Positions 42,557 to 51,703 of a DNA stretch of 64,000 nucleotides are shown here, piece by piece (position 1 is the stretch's first letter; every line of letters starts with the position of its first letter). Origin of the DNA: Companilactobacillus jidongensis (GTDB lineage Bacteria > Bacillota > Bacilli > Lactobacillales > Lactobacillaceae); contig NZ_RHOP01000013.1 in NCBI RefSeq assembly GCF_003946575.1, forward strand, positions 1-64,000, written 5' to 3'. A program made the translations under genes and the position numbers. Under the pieces are notes generated by a model. The model was not told the DNA's origin, made no database searches, and saw only the letters and a program-made list of their open reading frames with translations.

Positions 42557-43775
42557 ATTTGTTATAAGCAATTCCTCGTTTTAATCTCTTCCAAAAACTT
42601 GAATCATCCGTTTGTAACATTAGTCCTTGATATATCTTTCCAATGTAGTAAGCCATCAAAATTATCGTAGCAATTAGGATTATTAATGATATTGCCATTT
42701 CTATTGGCGTAGCTTCATTAATAATCACACGCATTGGCATAAAATATGAGGAGAAAAATGGAACGTAAGACAGAATTTTTACAACTAAAGAATCCATATT
42801 ATTATGGAATGGAAAAGTGATAAAGAAAGCTAACATATTTAACATCATAACTGGTTGAACTGCCTTAGATGCGTCCTCTGACTTAGCAACCAATGCTCCA
42901 CAGAGTGCGGCTAGAATTGTATAAATAACCACACCTAGCAATAAATAAACCAAATTAATACTTAACAAATTATGAAGTACTGAGCTGATCAGCTCCTTAT
43001 TCTGACTAATCGCATCTTTGGTTAATTCAGAGTGTTGGGCAAATGCAAACATCCCCCAACCACCAATCAAATAAATCAAAATTTGAGTAACGATGACCAT
43101 CATTACTCCGAGAACTTTTCCAATAAAATACTTAGTCGCAGTTGTACTGGAAAAAATAACTTCCATGATCTTTGTGCCTTTTTCAGAAGCAATCTCTTGC
43201 GCAGTAATCGAACTATAGGTAATGAGAATCGTGTATACCAAAATAACCATAATCCAGAATGAAATCATCTTGGCTAAGTTATCAGTACCCGTCTTCTTCG
43301 TAATTACTTCTTTGAATTCCGGTTGCTGCTGCAGAGACTTAACCTGAGTTGCTGATAACTGTGCGCTCGTATAATTCAGTCGCTGCTGAACCGTAGTAGT
43401 AAAAATAGTCAATTTACTTTTTAAACTATTACTCATTGAATCGGAACCATGATAAACTGCTGAAATTTTATTATTATCTGTCTTCAAAACCAAATATCCA
43501 GCAAGATTATTATGCTTTATCTTTTTTTCAGCTGACTTAATTGATTTGACACTAGTATCAATATCATCCTTATTTTGTTTAACAAAGGCTTGTCTCAATT
43601 CACTTTGACCAAATACAGCAATATTATCACGATTGTCAGCGCCACTTGCACTCATGTATCCAGCACCAATACTGATACCAAAAATAACAAACGGTCCCAA
43701 TATTAGGGCTACAAAGCCCCACGACTTAACTTGTCTTAAAAAAGTTTCAAAAGTTACAATCCAAAGTTTATTCAT
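42555..43775 (-). CDS. ABC-2 type permease (NatB-like)
   Basis: 406 residues: one N-terminal helix, a ~150-residue extracytoplasmic region (NIAVFGQSELRQAFVKQNKDD...), then about five helices (FWIMVILVYTILITYS, VMMVIVTQILIYLIGGWG, LLLGVVIYTILAALCGALVA). This is the NatB/YhaP arrangement of exporters for Na+ or other unidentified compounds. It starts inside the ATPase gene (8-bp overlap) with GGTGA upstream. It should pair with the ATPase to form an exporter. Confidence 0.85.
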   Translation of the reverse strand: MNKLWIVTFETFLRQVKSWGFVALILGPFVIFGISIGAGYMSASGADNRDNIAVFGQSELRQAFVKQNKDDIDTSVKSIKSAEKKIKHNNLAGYLVLKTDNNKISAVYHGSDSMSNSLKSKLTIFTTTVQQRLNYTSAQLSATQVKSLQQQPEFKEVITKKTGTDNLAKMISFWIMVILVYTILITYSSITAQEIASEKGTKIMEVIFSSTTATKYFIGKVLGVMMVIVTQILIYLIGGWGMFAFAQHSELTKDAISQNKELISSVLHNLLSINLVYLLLGVVIYTILAALCGALVAKSEDASKAVQPVMMLNMLAFFITFPFHNNMDSLVVKILSYVPFFSSYFMPMRVIINEATPIEMAISLIILIATIILMAYYIGKIYQGLMLQTDDSSFWKRLKRGIAYNK

Positions 43776-44664
43776 TGCGGTCACCGGCTTTCATTCTGAA
43801 AATTTCATTCAGTGTCGGTGGCTGTTGGCTGAATTCTTCAATGTATTGACCGTTTGTTAGGGCGTTAAATATATTTTTACCGGCATTTTCATCATCCAAA
43901 TCTAATAGATAACGGTTCTTCTCACGTTGCGTAACTGAAACAACATGTGGCAACTCTGATAATCGATCGGTCGTCCAATCGGTAGTGACAAATAATCTAG
44001 TTTTGCCGAAAGTATCACGCACATCTCCGACAGTTCCATCAAGAACGATTCGACCATTCTTCAGCATAACCAAACTGTCGCAAACTTCTTCGACATTTTC
44101 CATATCATGACTAGAAAAAATGATTGAAGCTCCATTATCTCTGGAAGTGATGATTGCTTGCTTCAATAAATCTGAATTTACCGGATCAAGCCCACTGAAG
44201 GGTTCATCCAAAATTATTAGTTTAGGCTCATGAATCAATGTACAGATCAATTGGATTTTTTGTTGATTACCTTTTGATAGAGATTTTATTTTATCTTTTT
44301 TTGTTCCTTTAACTGCAAACTTCTCTAACCATGAATCGATCTGCGGACGAATTTCTTTAGCCGGTTTGTTCTTCAATCTGGCCAAGTAAACAATCTGCTG
44401 TTCAACTGTTAATTTAGGCATCAAACTTCTTTCTTCAGGTAAATAACCTATTTGATCGAACACTGACTCCGTAATCGGCTTATCTTGCCAAGTAATTTCC
44501 CCATCGTATTGCAAAAAATTAAGAATACTGTGAAATGTCGTAGATTTACCAGCACCGTTTTGTCCAATTAATCCCAGGATATGACCGTTCGGTATCGTAA
44601 AATTGATATCATCTAATGCTTTTAACGAACCAAAACTCTTACTGACATGTTGCACATTAAGCAT
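43768..44664 (-). CDS. ABC transporter ATPase (NatA-like)
   Basis: 298 residues: Walker A GLIGQNGAGKSTTFHS, Q-loop GYLPEERSLMPKLT, signature LSKGNQQKIQLI, Walker B KLIILDEPFSGLD, H-loop SSHDMENVEEVCD, plus a ~70-residue C-terminal extension. AGGAGGAA precedes the ATG. Upstream gene of a two-gene exporter operon with the NatB-like permease. Confidence 0.93.
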   Translation of the reverse strand: MLNVQHVSKSFGSLKALDDINFTIPNGHILGLIGQNGAGKSTTFHSILNFLQYDGEITWQDKPITESVFDQIGYLPEERSLMPKLTVEQQIVYLARLKNKPAKEIRPQIDSWLEKFAVKGTKKDKIKSLSKGNQQKIQLICTLIHEPKLIILDEPFSGLDPVNSDLLKQAIITSRDNGASIIFSSHDMENVEEVCDSLVMLKNGRIVLDGTVGDVRDTFGKTRLFVTTDWTTDRLSELPHVVSVTQREKNRYLLDLDDENAGKNIFNALTNGQYIEEFSQQPPTLNEIFRMKAGDRNE

Positions 44665-44767
44665 TTCTCATTCCTCCTATAATTTAATGTTTTAAGTATA
44701 CCGTACATGCATTTTTAATAATAATAATGTGATAGCATATGAGTTGATGATTAGGAGTGAAGTACTT

Positions 44768-45676
44768 ATGACAGATCAACAAAAAGGTTTATTCTATGCA
44801 ATTGCTGGTCCGGTATTATGGGGATTTTCCGGGAGTATAGCACAGTACTTATTTAGTTTTGAAAAAATTCCGACTCAATGGCTAGTTGGTTTGCGACTTA
44901 TTCTAGCTGGAATATTGTTGCTTATTTGGTGTGGAGTTGCCCTGCCAAAAGAATTATTTACCATACTAAAAAAGCCGCGATACATTTTTCAATTATTATG
45001 TTTTGGCTTACTGGGGATGTTGCCAGCACAGTATACCTATTTTATGGCAATTAAATATGGTAATGCGCCAACTGCAACCGTTCTACAATTTTTAGGTCCA
45101 TTATTTATTATCTTGTATCTATCATTACGCAATCTTAAAATGCCGCGAAGAATTGATATGATATCCATTGTTCTGGCACTTCTTGGAACATTCTTATTGG
45201 TAACACACGGTCATTGGAATACATTAGCACTATCGCCTCTGGCAGTTATGTGGGGTGTCGGATCCGGTCTAAGTCAGGCATCTTACACCTTGTTGCCACG
45301 TGAGCTACTGAAGAACTTTGATGCCCGCATAGTTACAGGCTGGTCGATGCTCTTGGGAGGAATCGTATTTACACCTGTGGCACACTTGACACAGATTCCA
45401 CAACTAACTGTTAAAGCCTGGCTATTGATTATTTTTATTATCATCGGTGGAACAATGTTCTCTTATTTGTTCTATCTGCAAAGTTTAAATTACTTATCAG
45501 CCACTACGACTGGCATGTTAAGCGCGTTCGAGCCGCTAACAGCCACGATATTGTCTGTTACATTATTAAGTACACATATTGGACCTGCTGAAATTGCTGG
45601 TGCTCTATTGATACTTGGCATCACATTCTTACAAGCCCTACCACCGAAGCTATTTATCGGTCGACGCAGAGTATAA
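44768..45676 (+). CDS. EamA-family (DMT) transporter
   Basis: 302 residues, ten helices in two EamA repeats: GLFYAIAGPVLWGFSGSIAQYLF opens the first and GVGSGLSQASYTLLPRELL the second. Such proteins exchange metabolites or drugs. AGGAGTG sets the start at MTDQQKGL, 13 codons inside the longest frame. Monocistronic. Confidence 0.88.
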   Translation: MTDQQKGLFYAIAGPVLWGFSGSIAQYLFSFEKIPTQWLVGLRLILAGILLLIWCGVALPKELFTILKKPRYIFQLLCFGLLGMLPAQYTYFMAIKYGNAPTATVLQFLGPLFIILYLSLRNLKMPRRIDMISIVLALLGTFLLVTHGHWNTLALSPLAVMWGVGSGLSQASYTLLPRELLKNFDARIVTGWSMLLGGIVFTPVAHLTQIPQLTVKAWLLIIFIIIGGTMFSYLFYLQSLNYLSATTTGMLSAFEPLTATILSVTLLSTHIGPAEIAGALLILGITFLQALPPKLFIGRRRV

Positions 45677-45707
45677 AAAAACTTCCAATTTCTTGGAAGT
45701 TTTTTTT
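45675..45707. terminator. Bidirectional terminator
   Basis: ACTTCCAA-TTTC-TTGGAAGT with long A and T runs, between the EamA and SDR genes. Confidence 0.9.
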
Positions 45708-46449
45708 AAGCTTGTTTTGTAGGATAAATAGTAAATTCATTAACATTAACTTCTTCAGGTTGGTCGATAGCGAAGTTAACAACACGTGCAATAGAAATTG
45801 GTGTGATACCTACTTGCTCGTACAATGCATCCATACCCTTCTTAGCATCTTGATCAGTAATTGTATGTAACAATTCAGTATTGATAGCAGCTGGATATAG
45901 TGTTGCCGTTCTGATGTTTGTTCCTTCTTGAGCACTCTCAGTACGGATAACTTCCATCAAGTTTCTAACGGCAAACTTGGTTGCACCGTAGACACCAGCT
46001 CCTGGAAAACTCTTGATCCCGGCAACTGAAGAAGTTGTAACGATTTGACCATGTTTTTGCTTAGTGAATTCTGGCATTACTGCTGCAACACCGTTTAAGA
46101 CACCCTTTAAGTTGATGTCGATCATGTCGTTCCATTCATCTGTGTGCAAAGCACTGATTGGTGATGTTGGCATAATACCAGCATTGTTGAAGATCACATC
46201 CAATGCTCCGTATTTGTCATTAGCTATTTGTACTAAATCCTTAACTTCTTGAGGATCACGGACATCAGTAACTTTATATGATGCGGTTCCACCGTCTGCT
46301 TCAATATCCTTCACGATCTTAGCTAGTTTCTCTTCACGACGAGCGCCTAGAACAACCTTGGCACCATTACTTGCAAGAAGCTTAGCTGTAGCTTCACCAA
46401 TTCCTGATGATGCTCCTGTAATTACGACTACTTTATTTTTTACTGACAT
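45706..46449 (-). CDS. Short-chain dehydrogenase/reductase
   Basis: 247 residues of the classical SDR type: VVVITGASSGIGEATA cofactor motif, FNNAGIMPTSP, catalytic Ser in TTSSVAGIKSF and YGATKFAVRNL with Tyr and Lys. NAD(P)H-dependent oxidoreductase of unknown substrate. It is 14 bp behind the cupin gene and therefore under the MerR-type promoter at 46933-46963; a role in aldehyde or carbonyl detoxification follows from that context. Confidence 0.92.
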   Translation of the reverse strand: MSVKNKVVVITGASSGIGEATAKLLASNGAKVVLGARREEKLAKIVKDIEADGGTASYKVTDVRDPQEVKDLVQIANDKYGALDVIFNNAGIMPTSPISALHTDEWNDMIDINLKGVLNGVAAVMPEFTKQKHGQIVTTSSVAGIKSFPGAGVYGATKFAVRNLMEVIRTESAQEGTNIRTATLYPAAINTELLHTITDQDAKKGMDALYEQVGITPISIARVVNFAIDQPEEVNVNEFTIYPTKQA

Positions 46450-46463
46450 TAAAATATCTCCTT

Positions 46464-46880
46464 TTATTTACCTAACTTATCGTATTCTGTATCACTAACT
46501 TTTTCTAACCATTCTGAAGTACCTTTTGTAATAGCAACGTGGCTGAACCAGCTGTCCTTAGTTGCACCATGCCAATGCTTAACACCGTCATGAACTGCGA
46601 CGACATCGCCCTTCTTCAATAATTGAGCAGGTTTGCCGGCTTCCTGGTACCAGCCTTCACCACCTGTAACTAAGATGATTTGAAATCCATTATGATGAAT
46701 GTGCCAATCATTACGACATCCCGGTTCAAAAGTTACATTACCAACATTTACATCAATATTGTCATCCGTTGGTACTAAATTTTGTAAGTAACTTTGACCA
46801 ACAAAATATTTCGCATAAGCATCGTTTTTATCACCAACTGGAAATACGCCTTCGTTTTTCAATTCTTCAAATTTTGCCAT
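46464..46880 (-). CDS. Cupin-domain protein
   Basis: 138 residues, one cupin barrel: GNVTFEPGCRNDWHIHHNG (two His of metal site), FQIILVTGGEGWYQEAG, and VHDGVKHWHGATKDS (late His). It resembles the cupins often paired with carboxymuconolactone decarboxylases and SDRs under MerR control. First gene of the two-gene unit with the SDR, directly downstream of a 19-bp-spacer MerR promoter. Enzyme activity unknown. Confidence 0.88.
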   Translation of the reverse strand: MAKFEELKNEGVFPVGDKNDAYAKYFVGQSYLQNLVPTDDNIDVNVGNVTFEPGCRNDWHIHHNGFQIILVTGGEGWYQEAGKPAQLLKKGDVVAVHDGVKHWHGATKDSWFSHVAITKGTSEWLEKVSDTEYDKLGK

Positions 46881-46932
46881 TTTATATACTTCCTTTTCTT
46901 ATTCGATCTCTTGCTAATTGATTACAAGGACT

Positions 46933-46963
46933 ATTAAACTCCTTAAAGTTAACTTTAAGTCAA
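46933..46963 (-). promoter_or_regulatory. MerR-type promoter with AdhR-like operator
   Basis: TTGACT and TTTAAT are 19 bp apart. A perfect 18-bp palindrome CTTAAAGTT/AACTTTAAG (46942-46959) fills the spacer. A 19-bp spacer around a dyad is diagnostic of MerR activation, and CTTAAAG-N4-CTTTAAG is the box I know for B. subtilis AdhR. Confidence 0.85.
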
Positions 46964-46983
46964 GCAACAATTTAAAAAAAATC

Positions 46984-47022
46984 AAAAAAATATCCTCTAC
47001 TAAAAAAATAGTTGAGGATACT
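46984..47022 (-). terminator. Terminator of the MerR gene
   Basis: TATCCTCAACTA pairs with TAGTAGAGGATA (one mismatch) followed by TTTTTTTG on the minus strand. Confidence 0.8.
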
Positions 47023-47024
47023 TT

Positions 47025-47462
47025 TTATTCTTCATGATTCAGTCGTCTCAAATACGATGCAAAATCTTCACTATCTTCGATATGACCATTAGCTTTACCC
47101 TTGTACCAATCTAATTTGTCATTCAAGATAGTCCAGCTGTGTTGTAACTCCGCAAACTGTTTTTCAAAATCATCATGGACTTCTTGTAGCAGGGCAATTC
47201 TTTGATCTATTGTCGAATCACCTTCGGCACGCCATTTTACATACTGTTTAAGTTGTTCAATAGTCATCCCTGTACTCTTTAAGTGAAGCAAGAACTTGAT
47301 CCAACTGGCATCTTGCTCAGTATAATAACGTAGTCCGTTTTCGGTCCGATGTGGTTTGATCAGTCCTTCTTTTTCGTAATATCTAAGTGTTGGACTACTT
47401 AATCCAGTAACTTCAGCGAAGTCACCGATTCGATATTGTTTCTCAGTTGTTTTAGTATCCAT
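47025..47462 (-). CDS. MerR-family regulator (AdhR/NmlR-like, cysteine-free)
   Basis: 145 residues: MerR winged helix QYRIGDFAEVTGLSSPTLRYYEKEGLIKP, RYYTEQDASWIKFLLHLKSTGM, and a long coiled-coil (EVHDDFEKQFAELQHSW...). It resembles AdhR/NmlR/YraB-type regulators, and matching operators lie upstream of the cupin gene and just upstream of its own start. Those proteins sense aldehydes through a conserved Cys near position 52-54; this protein has no cysteine at all, so its signal must differ. Confidence 0.88.
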   Translation of the reverse strand: MDTKTTEKQYRIGDFAEVTGLSSPTLRYYEKEGLIKPHRTENGLRYYTEQDASWIKFLLHLKSTGMTIEQLKQYVKWRAEGDSTIDQRIALLQEVHDDFEKQFAELQHSWTILNDKLDWYKGKANGHIEDSEDFASYLRRLNHEE

Positions 47463-47479
47463 AATTAGAACCTCTTTGT

Positions 47480-47497
47480 ATTAAAGTTGGCTTTAAG
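47480..47497. promoter_or_regulatory. Second AdhR-like operator upstream of merR gene
   Basis: TTAAAG-TTGG-CTTTAA, one base short of the palindrome before the cupin gene, lies 18-35 bp before the MerR start. It suggests autoregulation; no good -10 is visible at the expected place. Confidence 0.6.
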
Positions 47498-47508
47498 TTT
47501 AACACAAA

Positions 47509-48210
47509 TTATAAATCAACTCCACCGTCTACTCTGAGAACTTGTCCTGTTACAAAATCATTTTGCATCAAATAAATATAAGCACTTGCGACTTCTTCAA
47601 TTTTGGATATCCGCTTCAACGGAATATTTTTAGCAAAATCATCCTCTTGCTTTTTAATATCCGTAACAGACATATCACGCCATAAACCAGTAGGCGTCCA
47701 AGTCGGTGACACTGCATTGGCCCTGATGTGTGGGGCTAATTCCACACCAAGACCCGCCACTAATGTATTGATGGCTTGATTACCAATAATAGCACCGGAT
47801 GCATCATAAGGATGGCCACCCGAACCAGATGTCAGAATAATTGAACCTCCATCATTAATGTGATTGGCAGCTATCCGAGCAAGTTGCAAATTGACAAAAA
47901 ATTTATCTTCGACCGTCTTACGGATCAGTTTCATCGAACTGTCTAAGAAACCTCCGCCCATAGCTCCACCCAAAGTCGAGATAATATGATCATATTTATT
48001 ATTCGCAAAGAAAATAGTCAATTCATCTAAATCTTGTGCATTCAATGCACTACCAGCAATACCCGTCTCTTTAGTAAAATTAAGCAATCTTTTTACGTCG
48101 TGACCAATGACAGTCACATCGGCTCCTAAGTTATCAGCATCAATTGCTACTTGCTTTCCAAATCCTGATGTTCCACCAACAATCAAAATATTTTTATCGT
48201 TTAAATTCAT
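47509..48210 (-). CDS. Atypical SDR-fold protein lacking Tyr and Lys
   Basis: 233 residues: NAD(P) motif NILIVGGTSGFGKQVA, ISTLGGAMGGG in place of NNAG, a Ser in IILTSGSGG, and an IRANAVSPTWTP segment typical of SDRs. The Tyr-x3-Lys catalytic pair aligns with AIIGN, so both residues are replaced. It may be a binding or regulatory SDR or use other residues. It lies directly upstream of the MerR gene on the same strand. AGGGAG sets the start at MNLNDKN. Confidence 0.8.
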   Translation of the reverse strand: MNLNDKNILIVGGTSGFGKQVAIDADNLGADVTVIGHDVKRLLNFTKETGIAGSALNAQDLDELTIFFANNKYDHIISTLGGAMGGGFLDSSMKLIRKTVEDKFFVNLQLARIAANHINDGGSIILTSGSGGHPYDASGAIIGNQAINTLVAGLGVELAPHIRANAVSPTWTPTGLWRDMSVTDIKKQEDDFAKNIPLKRISKIEEVASAYIYLMQNDFVTGQVLRVDGGVDL

Positions 48211-48267
48211 AATATTCTCCCTTCGTACCAAAAAAGAACCGAAATATTTCAGTCCTTTTCTGCTTTA

Positions 48268-50859
48268 TTACTCATTAGATTTCAGTGCACCAATCATATC
48301 AATACTCTTTAACTTTTGATGTGTAATCAACATGACTATTGCCGTGAAAACAATCATTAGAACTGTTGCGACCAGATAACCAAACATATTTATCGTCAGT
48401 GGAAAAATCACTAACGCCGTCGATGCTTGGTTCAAAATATATGCGGTAAGCAAATTACCAACACCATATCCAACAATAATTCCTAAGATAGTCAAAATAA
48501 TATTCTCACGCACAATATACATCGTTACCTCATTATTATAAAATCCTAGAACCTTGATCGTCGATAATTCTCGTATTCTTTCGGAAACATTAATATTAGT
48601 CAAATTATATAAAACTACGAATGACAAGACACCTGATAAAAGAATGAAAATAAATACGATTGGCATCAGTGATGACGTCATTTTGGCAATCATTGACTCT
48701 TGATCATAAGTATAACTGGTACCCATGACTCCACCATGTTTCAATAATTTATTAGCCAAACTATTACGTTGACCGCTCGTTTGTGATTTTAATTTTAACA
48801 ACAATGTATTTACTTTTGGCTGTGTTCCAAATAATTCTTTATATGTTGATTTATTCAAATACATAAAGTGGCTGATAAAATTCTGTGTAATAGCAGAAAC
48901 TTTTATCTTTCCACCCTTGCCATTAGCAGTTTTAACATCAATCGTATCCCCAGCTTTGACACCAAGAATATTGGCCATTTTCTTAGTAAGGATGACTTGT
49001 TCGTCTTTTAATTCCAATTTATGACCAGTCTTGGAATCTTCCAAATGAATATATTTATCAAAGCTGCTGCTTTCTGGTGTATAAAAATTAACATCATCGA
49101 CTTGTTCGCCATTTGCTTGAATTTTTCCAGTCATAGCACTGATTTGCGTGCTACCACGATATTGATTATTGGTGTTAAGAACGTTTAGAGCTTTGGAGGT
49201 TTCATTATTCTTTGACAGTCTAACTACGGCTTGATAATCAAATATTTCACCATATTGGCGATTACCAGAAGCACCGATAGAATTTTGAATTCCAAAACCA
49301 GTCAAAATCAAAGCTGTACCACCGGCGATACCAATAATGGTCATAAACATACGTGATTTAAATCTAAATAGATTACGATAACTGACCTTTCGATTAAAAC
49401 TAAGATGATTCCACAATGGTTTAATTCGTTCCAACAGAATCTTTTTAGCAGATTTCGGCGACTTCGGCCGCATCAGAGCTGCTGGACCTTCCGACAATTC
49501 CCGACGAACGACAATCATTGCAGCTCCAACCGTTGCTAACAGAGCAAATAACAAGGCCAAAAGAATTATCATCCATTGAAATTTAATATCCCACGTCAGT
49601 GGAATATACTGCTTATATAGCGCAAGCACAATTCTAGGCAGGCTCTCGTTACCAATGACTGCTCCGAGGATCGTACCGATCAGTCCAGCTACCAAGGCAT
49701 AATAAAAGTAATTTTTAGCAATTTCCCACTTAGTATAACCAAGGGCTTTGAAAGTACCAATCTGACCACGGGCTTCTTCGATCATTCTCGTGATGGTAGT
49801 AAAGGTGATCAATGCAGCAATCAAGAAGAAGAAGACTGGAAAGACATTGGCGATGGCAGCGATTCGATCCGAACTTTCACCATAGGCTGAGAACCCTGGT
49901 AAATCTTCTCTGGTCTGCCAAGTATAACTAGTCTTAGTCTGCTTTTGGATTTTTTCGTATGCAGATGTTAGTTGCGCTTGTTGTGAATTAATTGTCATCA
50001 ACTGCTCACTAACATCCGTCCCGGCGGAACTAGCTAACATCAATTGACCTTTAGCATCATTCAATTGCTTTTGTTGCTGATTCAGAGTTTTGAGATTATT
50101 GCCAACTAATGAATTTGAACGTTCTTTTGCTCTGCCATTAAATGCTATTTTTAACTTTTTGACTTTACTATTAACGGCATCTTTATAACTATCACCAAAG
50201 GTATTTTTAGACTGTAACTTATCAAATCTTACGTTCAATTGAGTCGCAAATGGTAAATTCATCTGATCGTCATAAATATAGGCGAACATTCTGACGGTCC
50301 CATCACCCACATTACTTGAACCACGGGATTCGTTGTCGATGTATTGTGGTGAATTAGCAAATCCGACAACTTTATACGTTCGTGATTTCAAATCGGCTGA
50401 TTTATCAAAGGTAAACTTATCGCCTAATTTATATCCATATTTTGTTTTAGCCGCTTGATCCAAAATGATTTCATTACTTGATTCAGGTAAGTGACCGCTT
50501 CTAATTATTAATTTATTTTGTTTATTAGATTTTTTATATCCATACAGTGATATTGCTACATGGCTATTGCTTCCCACCACTTGTTTGTATTTAGTCATCT
50601 CAGCTTTAGCATCACTAACTTTTTCAGCTAAAGCAATATCCTTTTTCGTGAATCCAGTAGTAGAAATCAGTTGAACATCAGATAGTTTATTATCAGTCAC
50701 AGTTGTATTCAATGAGTCGTTCAAACTTGGGCCGGCCGCTTTGACACCTACGAAAATCAACACACCCAACATAATAATCAAAATAATAGCAATGAAACGA
50801 CCCTTTGACTTAGCGATATCTCTAAACATATTTTTAGTCAGTGGCTTCAATATTTTCAC
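48268..50859 (-). CDS. MacB/FtsX-type ABC permease, large
   Basis: 863 residues: an N-terminal helix (RFIAIILIIMLGVLIFVGVKAAGPS), a ~300-residue extracytoplasmic domain with a coiled-coil (NLKTLNQQQKQLNDAKGQL...), three helices, a second FtsX repeat beginning FRFKSRMFMTIIGIAGGTALILTG, and three final helices. The two-FtsX-domain layout is that of LAB transporters for peptides or lipids and stress-related exporters. Start is GTG directly after the TAG of the ATPase gene, so translation is probably coupled. Confidence 0.88.
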   Translation of the reverse strand: MKILKPLTKNMFRDIAKSKGRFIAIILIIMLGVLIFVGVKAAGPSLNDSLNTTVTDNKLSDVQLISTTGFTKKDIALAEKVSDAKAEMTKYKQVVGSNSHVAISLYGYKKSNKQNKLIIRSGHLPESSNEIILDQAAKTKYGYKLGDKFTFDKSADLKSRTYKVVGFANSPQYIDNESRGSSNVGDGTVRMFAYIYDDQMNLPFATQLNVRFDKLQSKNTFGDSYKDAVNSKVKKLKIAFNGRAKERSNSLVGNNLKTLNQQQKQLNDAKGQLMLASSAGTDVSEQLMTINSQQAQLTSAYEKIQKQTKTSYTWQTREDLPGFSAYGESSDRIAAIANVFPVFFFLIAALITFTTITRMIEEARGQIGTFKALGYTKWEIAKNYFYYALVAGLIGTILGAVIGNESLPRIVLALYKQYIPLTWDIKFQWMIILLALLFALLATVGAAMIVVRRELSEGPAALMRPKSPKSAKKILLERIKPLWNHLSFNRKVSYRNLFRFKSRMFMTIIGIAGGTALILTGFGIQNSIGASGNRQYGEIFDYQAVVRLSKNNETSKALNVLNTNNQYRGSTQISAMTGKIQANGEQVDDVNFYTPESSSFDKYIHLEDSKTGHKLELKDEQVILTKKMANILGVKAGDTIDVKTANGKGGKIKVSAITQNFISHFMYLNKSTYKELFGTQPKVNTLLLKLKSQTSGQRNSLANKLLKHGGVMGTSYTYDQESMIAKMTSSLMPIVFIFILLSGVLSFVVLYNLTNINVSERIRELSTIKVLGFYNNEVTMYIVRENIILTILGIIVGYGVGNLLTAYILNQASTALVIFPLTINMFGYLVATVLMIVFTAIVMLITHQKLKSIDMIGALKSNE

Positions 50860-51561
50860 CTACCATTCGATGTATTGTACAGGCATTGGATTTGGATTAT
50901 CTTCGATTGAGCGAACACGTGCGTCATTGATGCGAATAATTCGATCAGCCATAGCTGCTAACGCCGAATTATGAGTAATGATAACTACAGTCTTGTTATT
51001 CATATGACTGGCATTTTGTAACAAAGTCAAAACTTGCTTACCAGTCTCATAGTCGAGTGCACCTGTCGGTTCATCACACAGTAATAGCTTGGGATTCTTC
51101 GCTAAAGCACGCGCAATGGCAACACGTTGTTGTTCGCCACCTGATAGTTGTGAGGGAAAATTATCGATACGATCACTCAAACCAACTTGATTCAAGGTTT
51201 GGGTGGCATCCAAAGCGTCACCAACGATTGCAGAAGCTAATTCGACATTTTCCTTAGTCGTCAAATTAGGGATCAAATTATAGAATTGAAAGACAAAACC
51301 GACGTCATCACGACGATATTCAGTCAATTGACGTTCTGAAAAACGAGCAATATCAGTACCATCAATGATCACCTGTCCATCGCTTGGAGTATCCATCCCT
51401 CCGAGAATATTAAGCACGGTTGATTTACCGGCACCACTAGGTCCCAGGATCACCGTTAACTTGCCACGATCAATGTCGAATGACAGATCATTATTAGCAA
51501 TGATCTGCGTTTCACCCATTTGGTATCGTTTGAATTCATGTCTAACCTCGATATATGCCAT
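50860..51561 (-). CDS. ABC transporter ATPase (LolD/MacB type)
   Basis: 233 residues: Walker [19 protein letters not shown]-loop [12 protein letters not shown], signature [17 protein letters not shown], Walker [15 protein letters not shown]-loop [13 protein letters not shown]. It energises the adjacent FtsX-type permease. GAAGGTG sets the start at MAYIEVRHE, 12 codons inside the longest frame. Confidence 0.93.
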   Translation of the reverse strand: MAYIEVRHEFKRYQMGETQIIANNDLSFDIDRGKLTVILGPSGAGKSTVLNILGGMDTPSDGQVIIDGTDIARFSERQLTEYRRDDVGFVFQFYNLIPNLTTKENVELASAIVGDALDATQTLNQVGLSDRIDNFPSQLSGGEQQRVAIARALAKNPKLLLCDEPTGALDYETGKQVLTLLQNASHMNNKTVVIITHNSALAAMADRIIRINDARVRSIEDNPNPMPVQYIEW

Positions 51562-51581
51562 CAAATCACCTTCACCTATTA

Positions 51582-51613
51582 AAAAGAGGCTGGACAAAAG
51601 TCACGGCCTCTTT
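51582..51613. terminator. Hairpin upstream of the MacB-like operon
   Basis: AAAGAGGC/GCCTCTTT with an inner GAC/GTC stem and T-run; the GGCTGGACAAAAG core is GC-rich relative to the surroundings. It lies after the MFS gene's own terminator, so two stops separate the operons. Confidence 0.65.
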
Positions 51614-51669
51614 AATTTTTAAAATCTCGTAATAATTATAGCATTTTTTAGATAAGTAGATTTATGCAA

Positions 51670-51703
51670 AGAAAAAAGACATCGTTATATTCTACGACAT
51701 CTT
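51670..51703 (-). terminator. Terminator of the MFS gene
   Basis: AAGATGTCGT pairs with ACGATGTCTT (two wobbles) followed by TTTTC; it overlaps the last codons of the gene. Confidence 0.6.
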
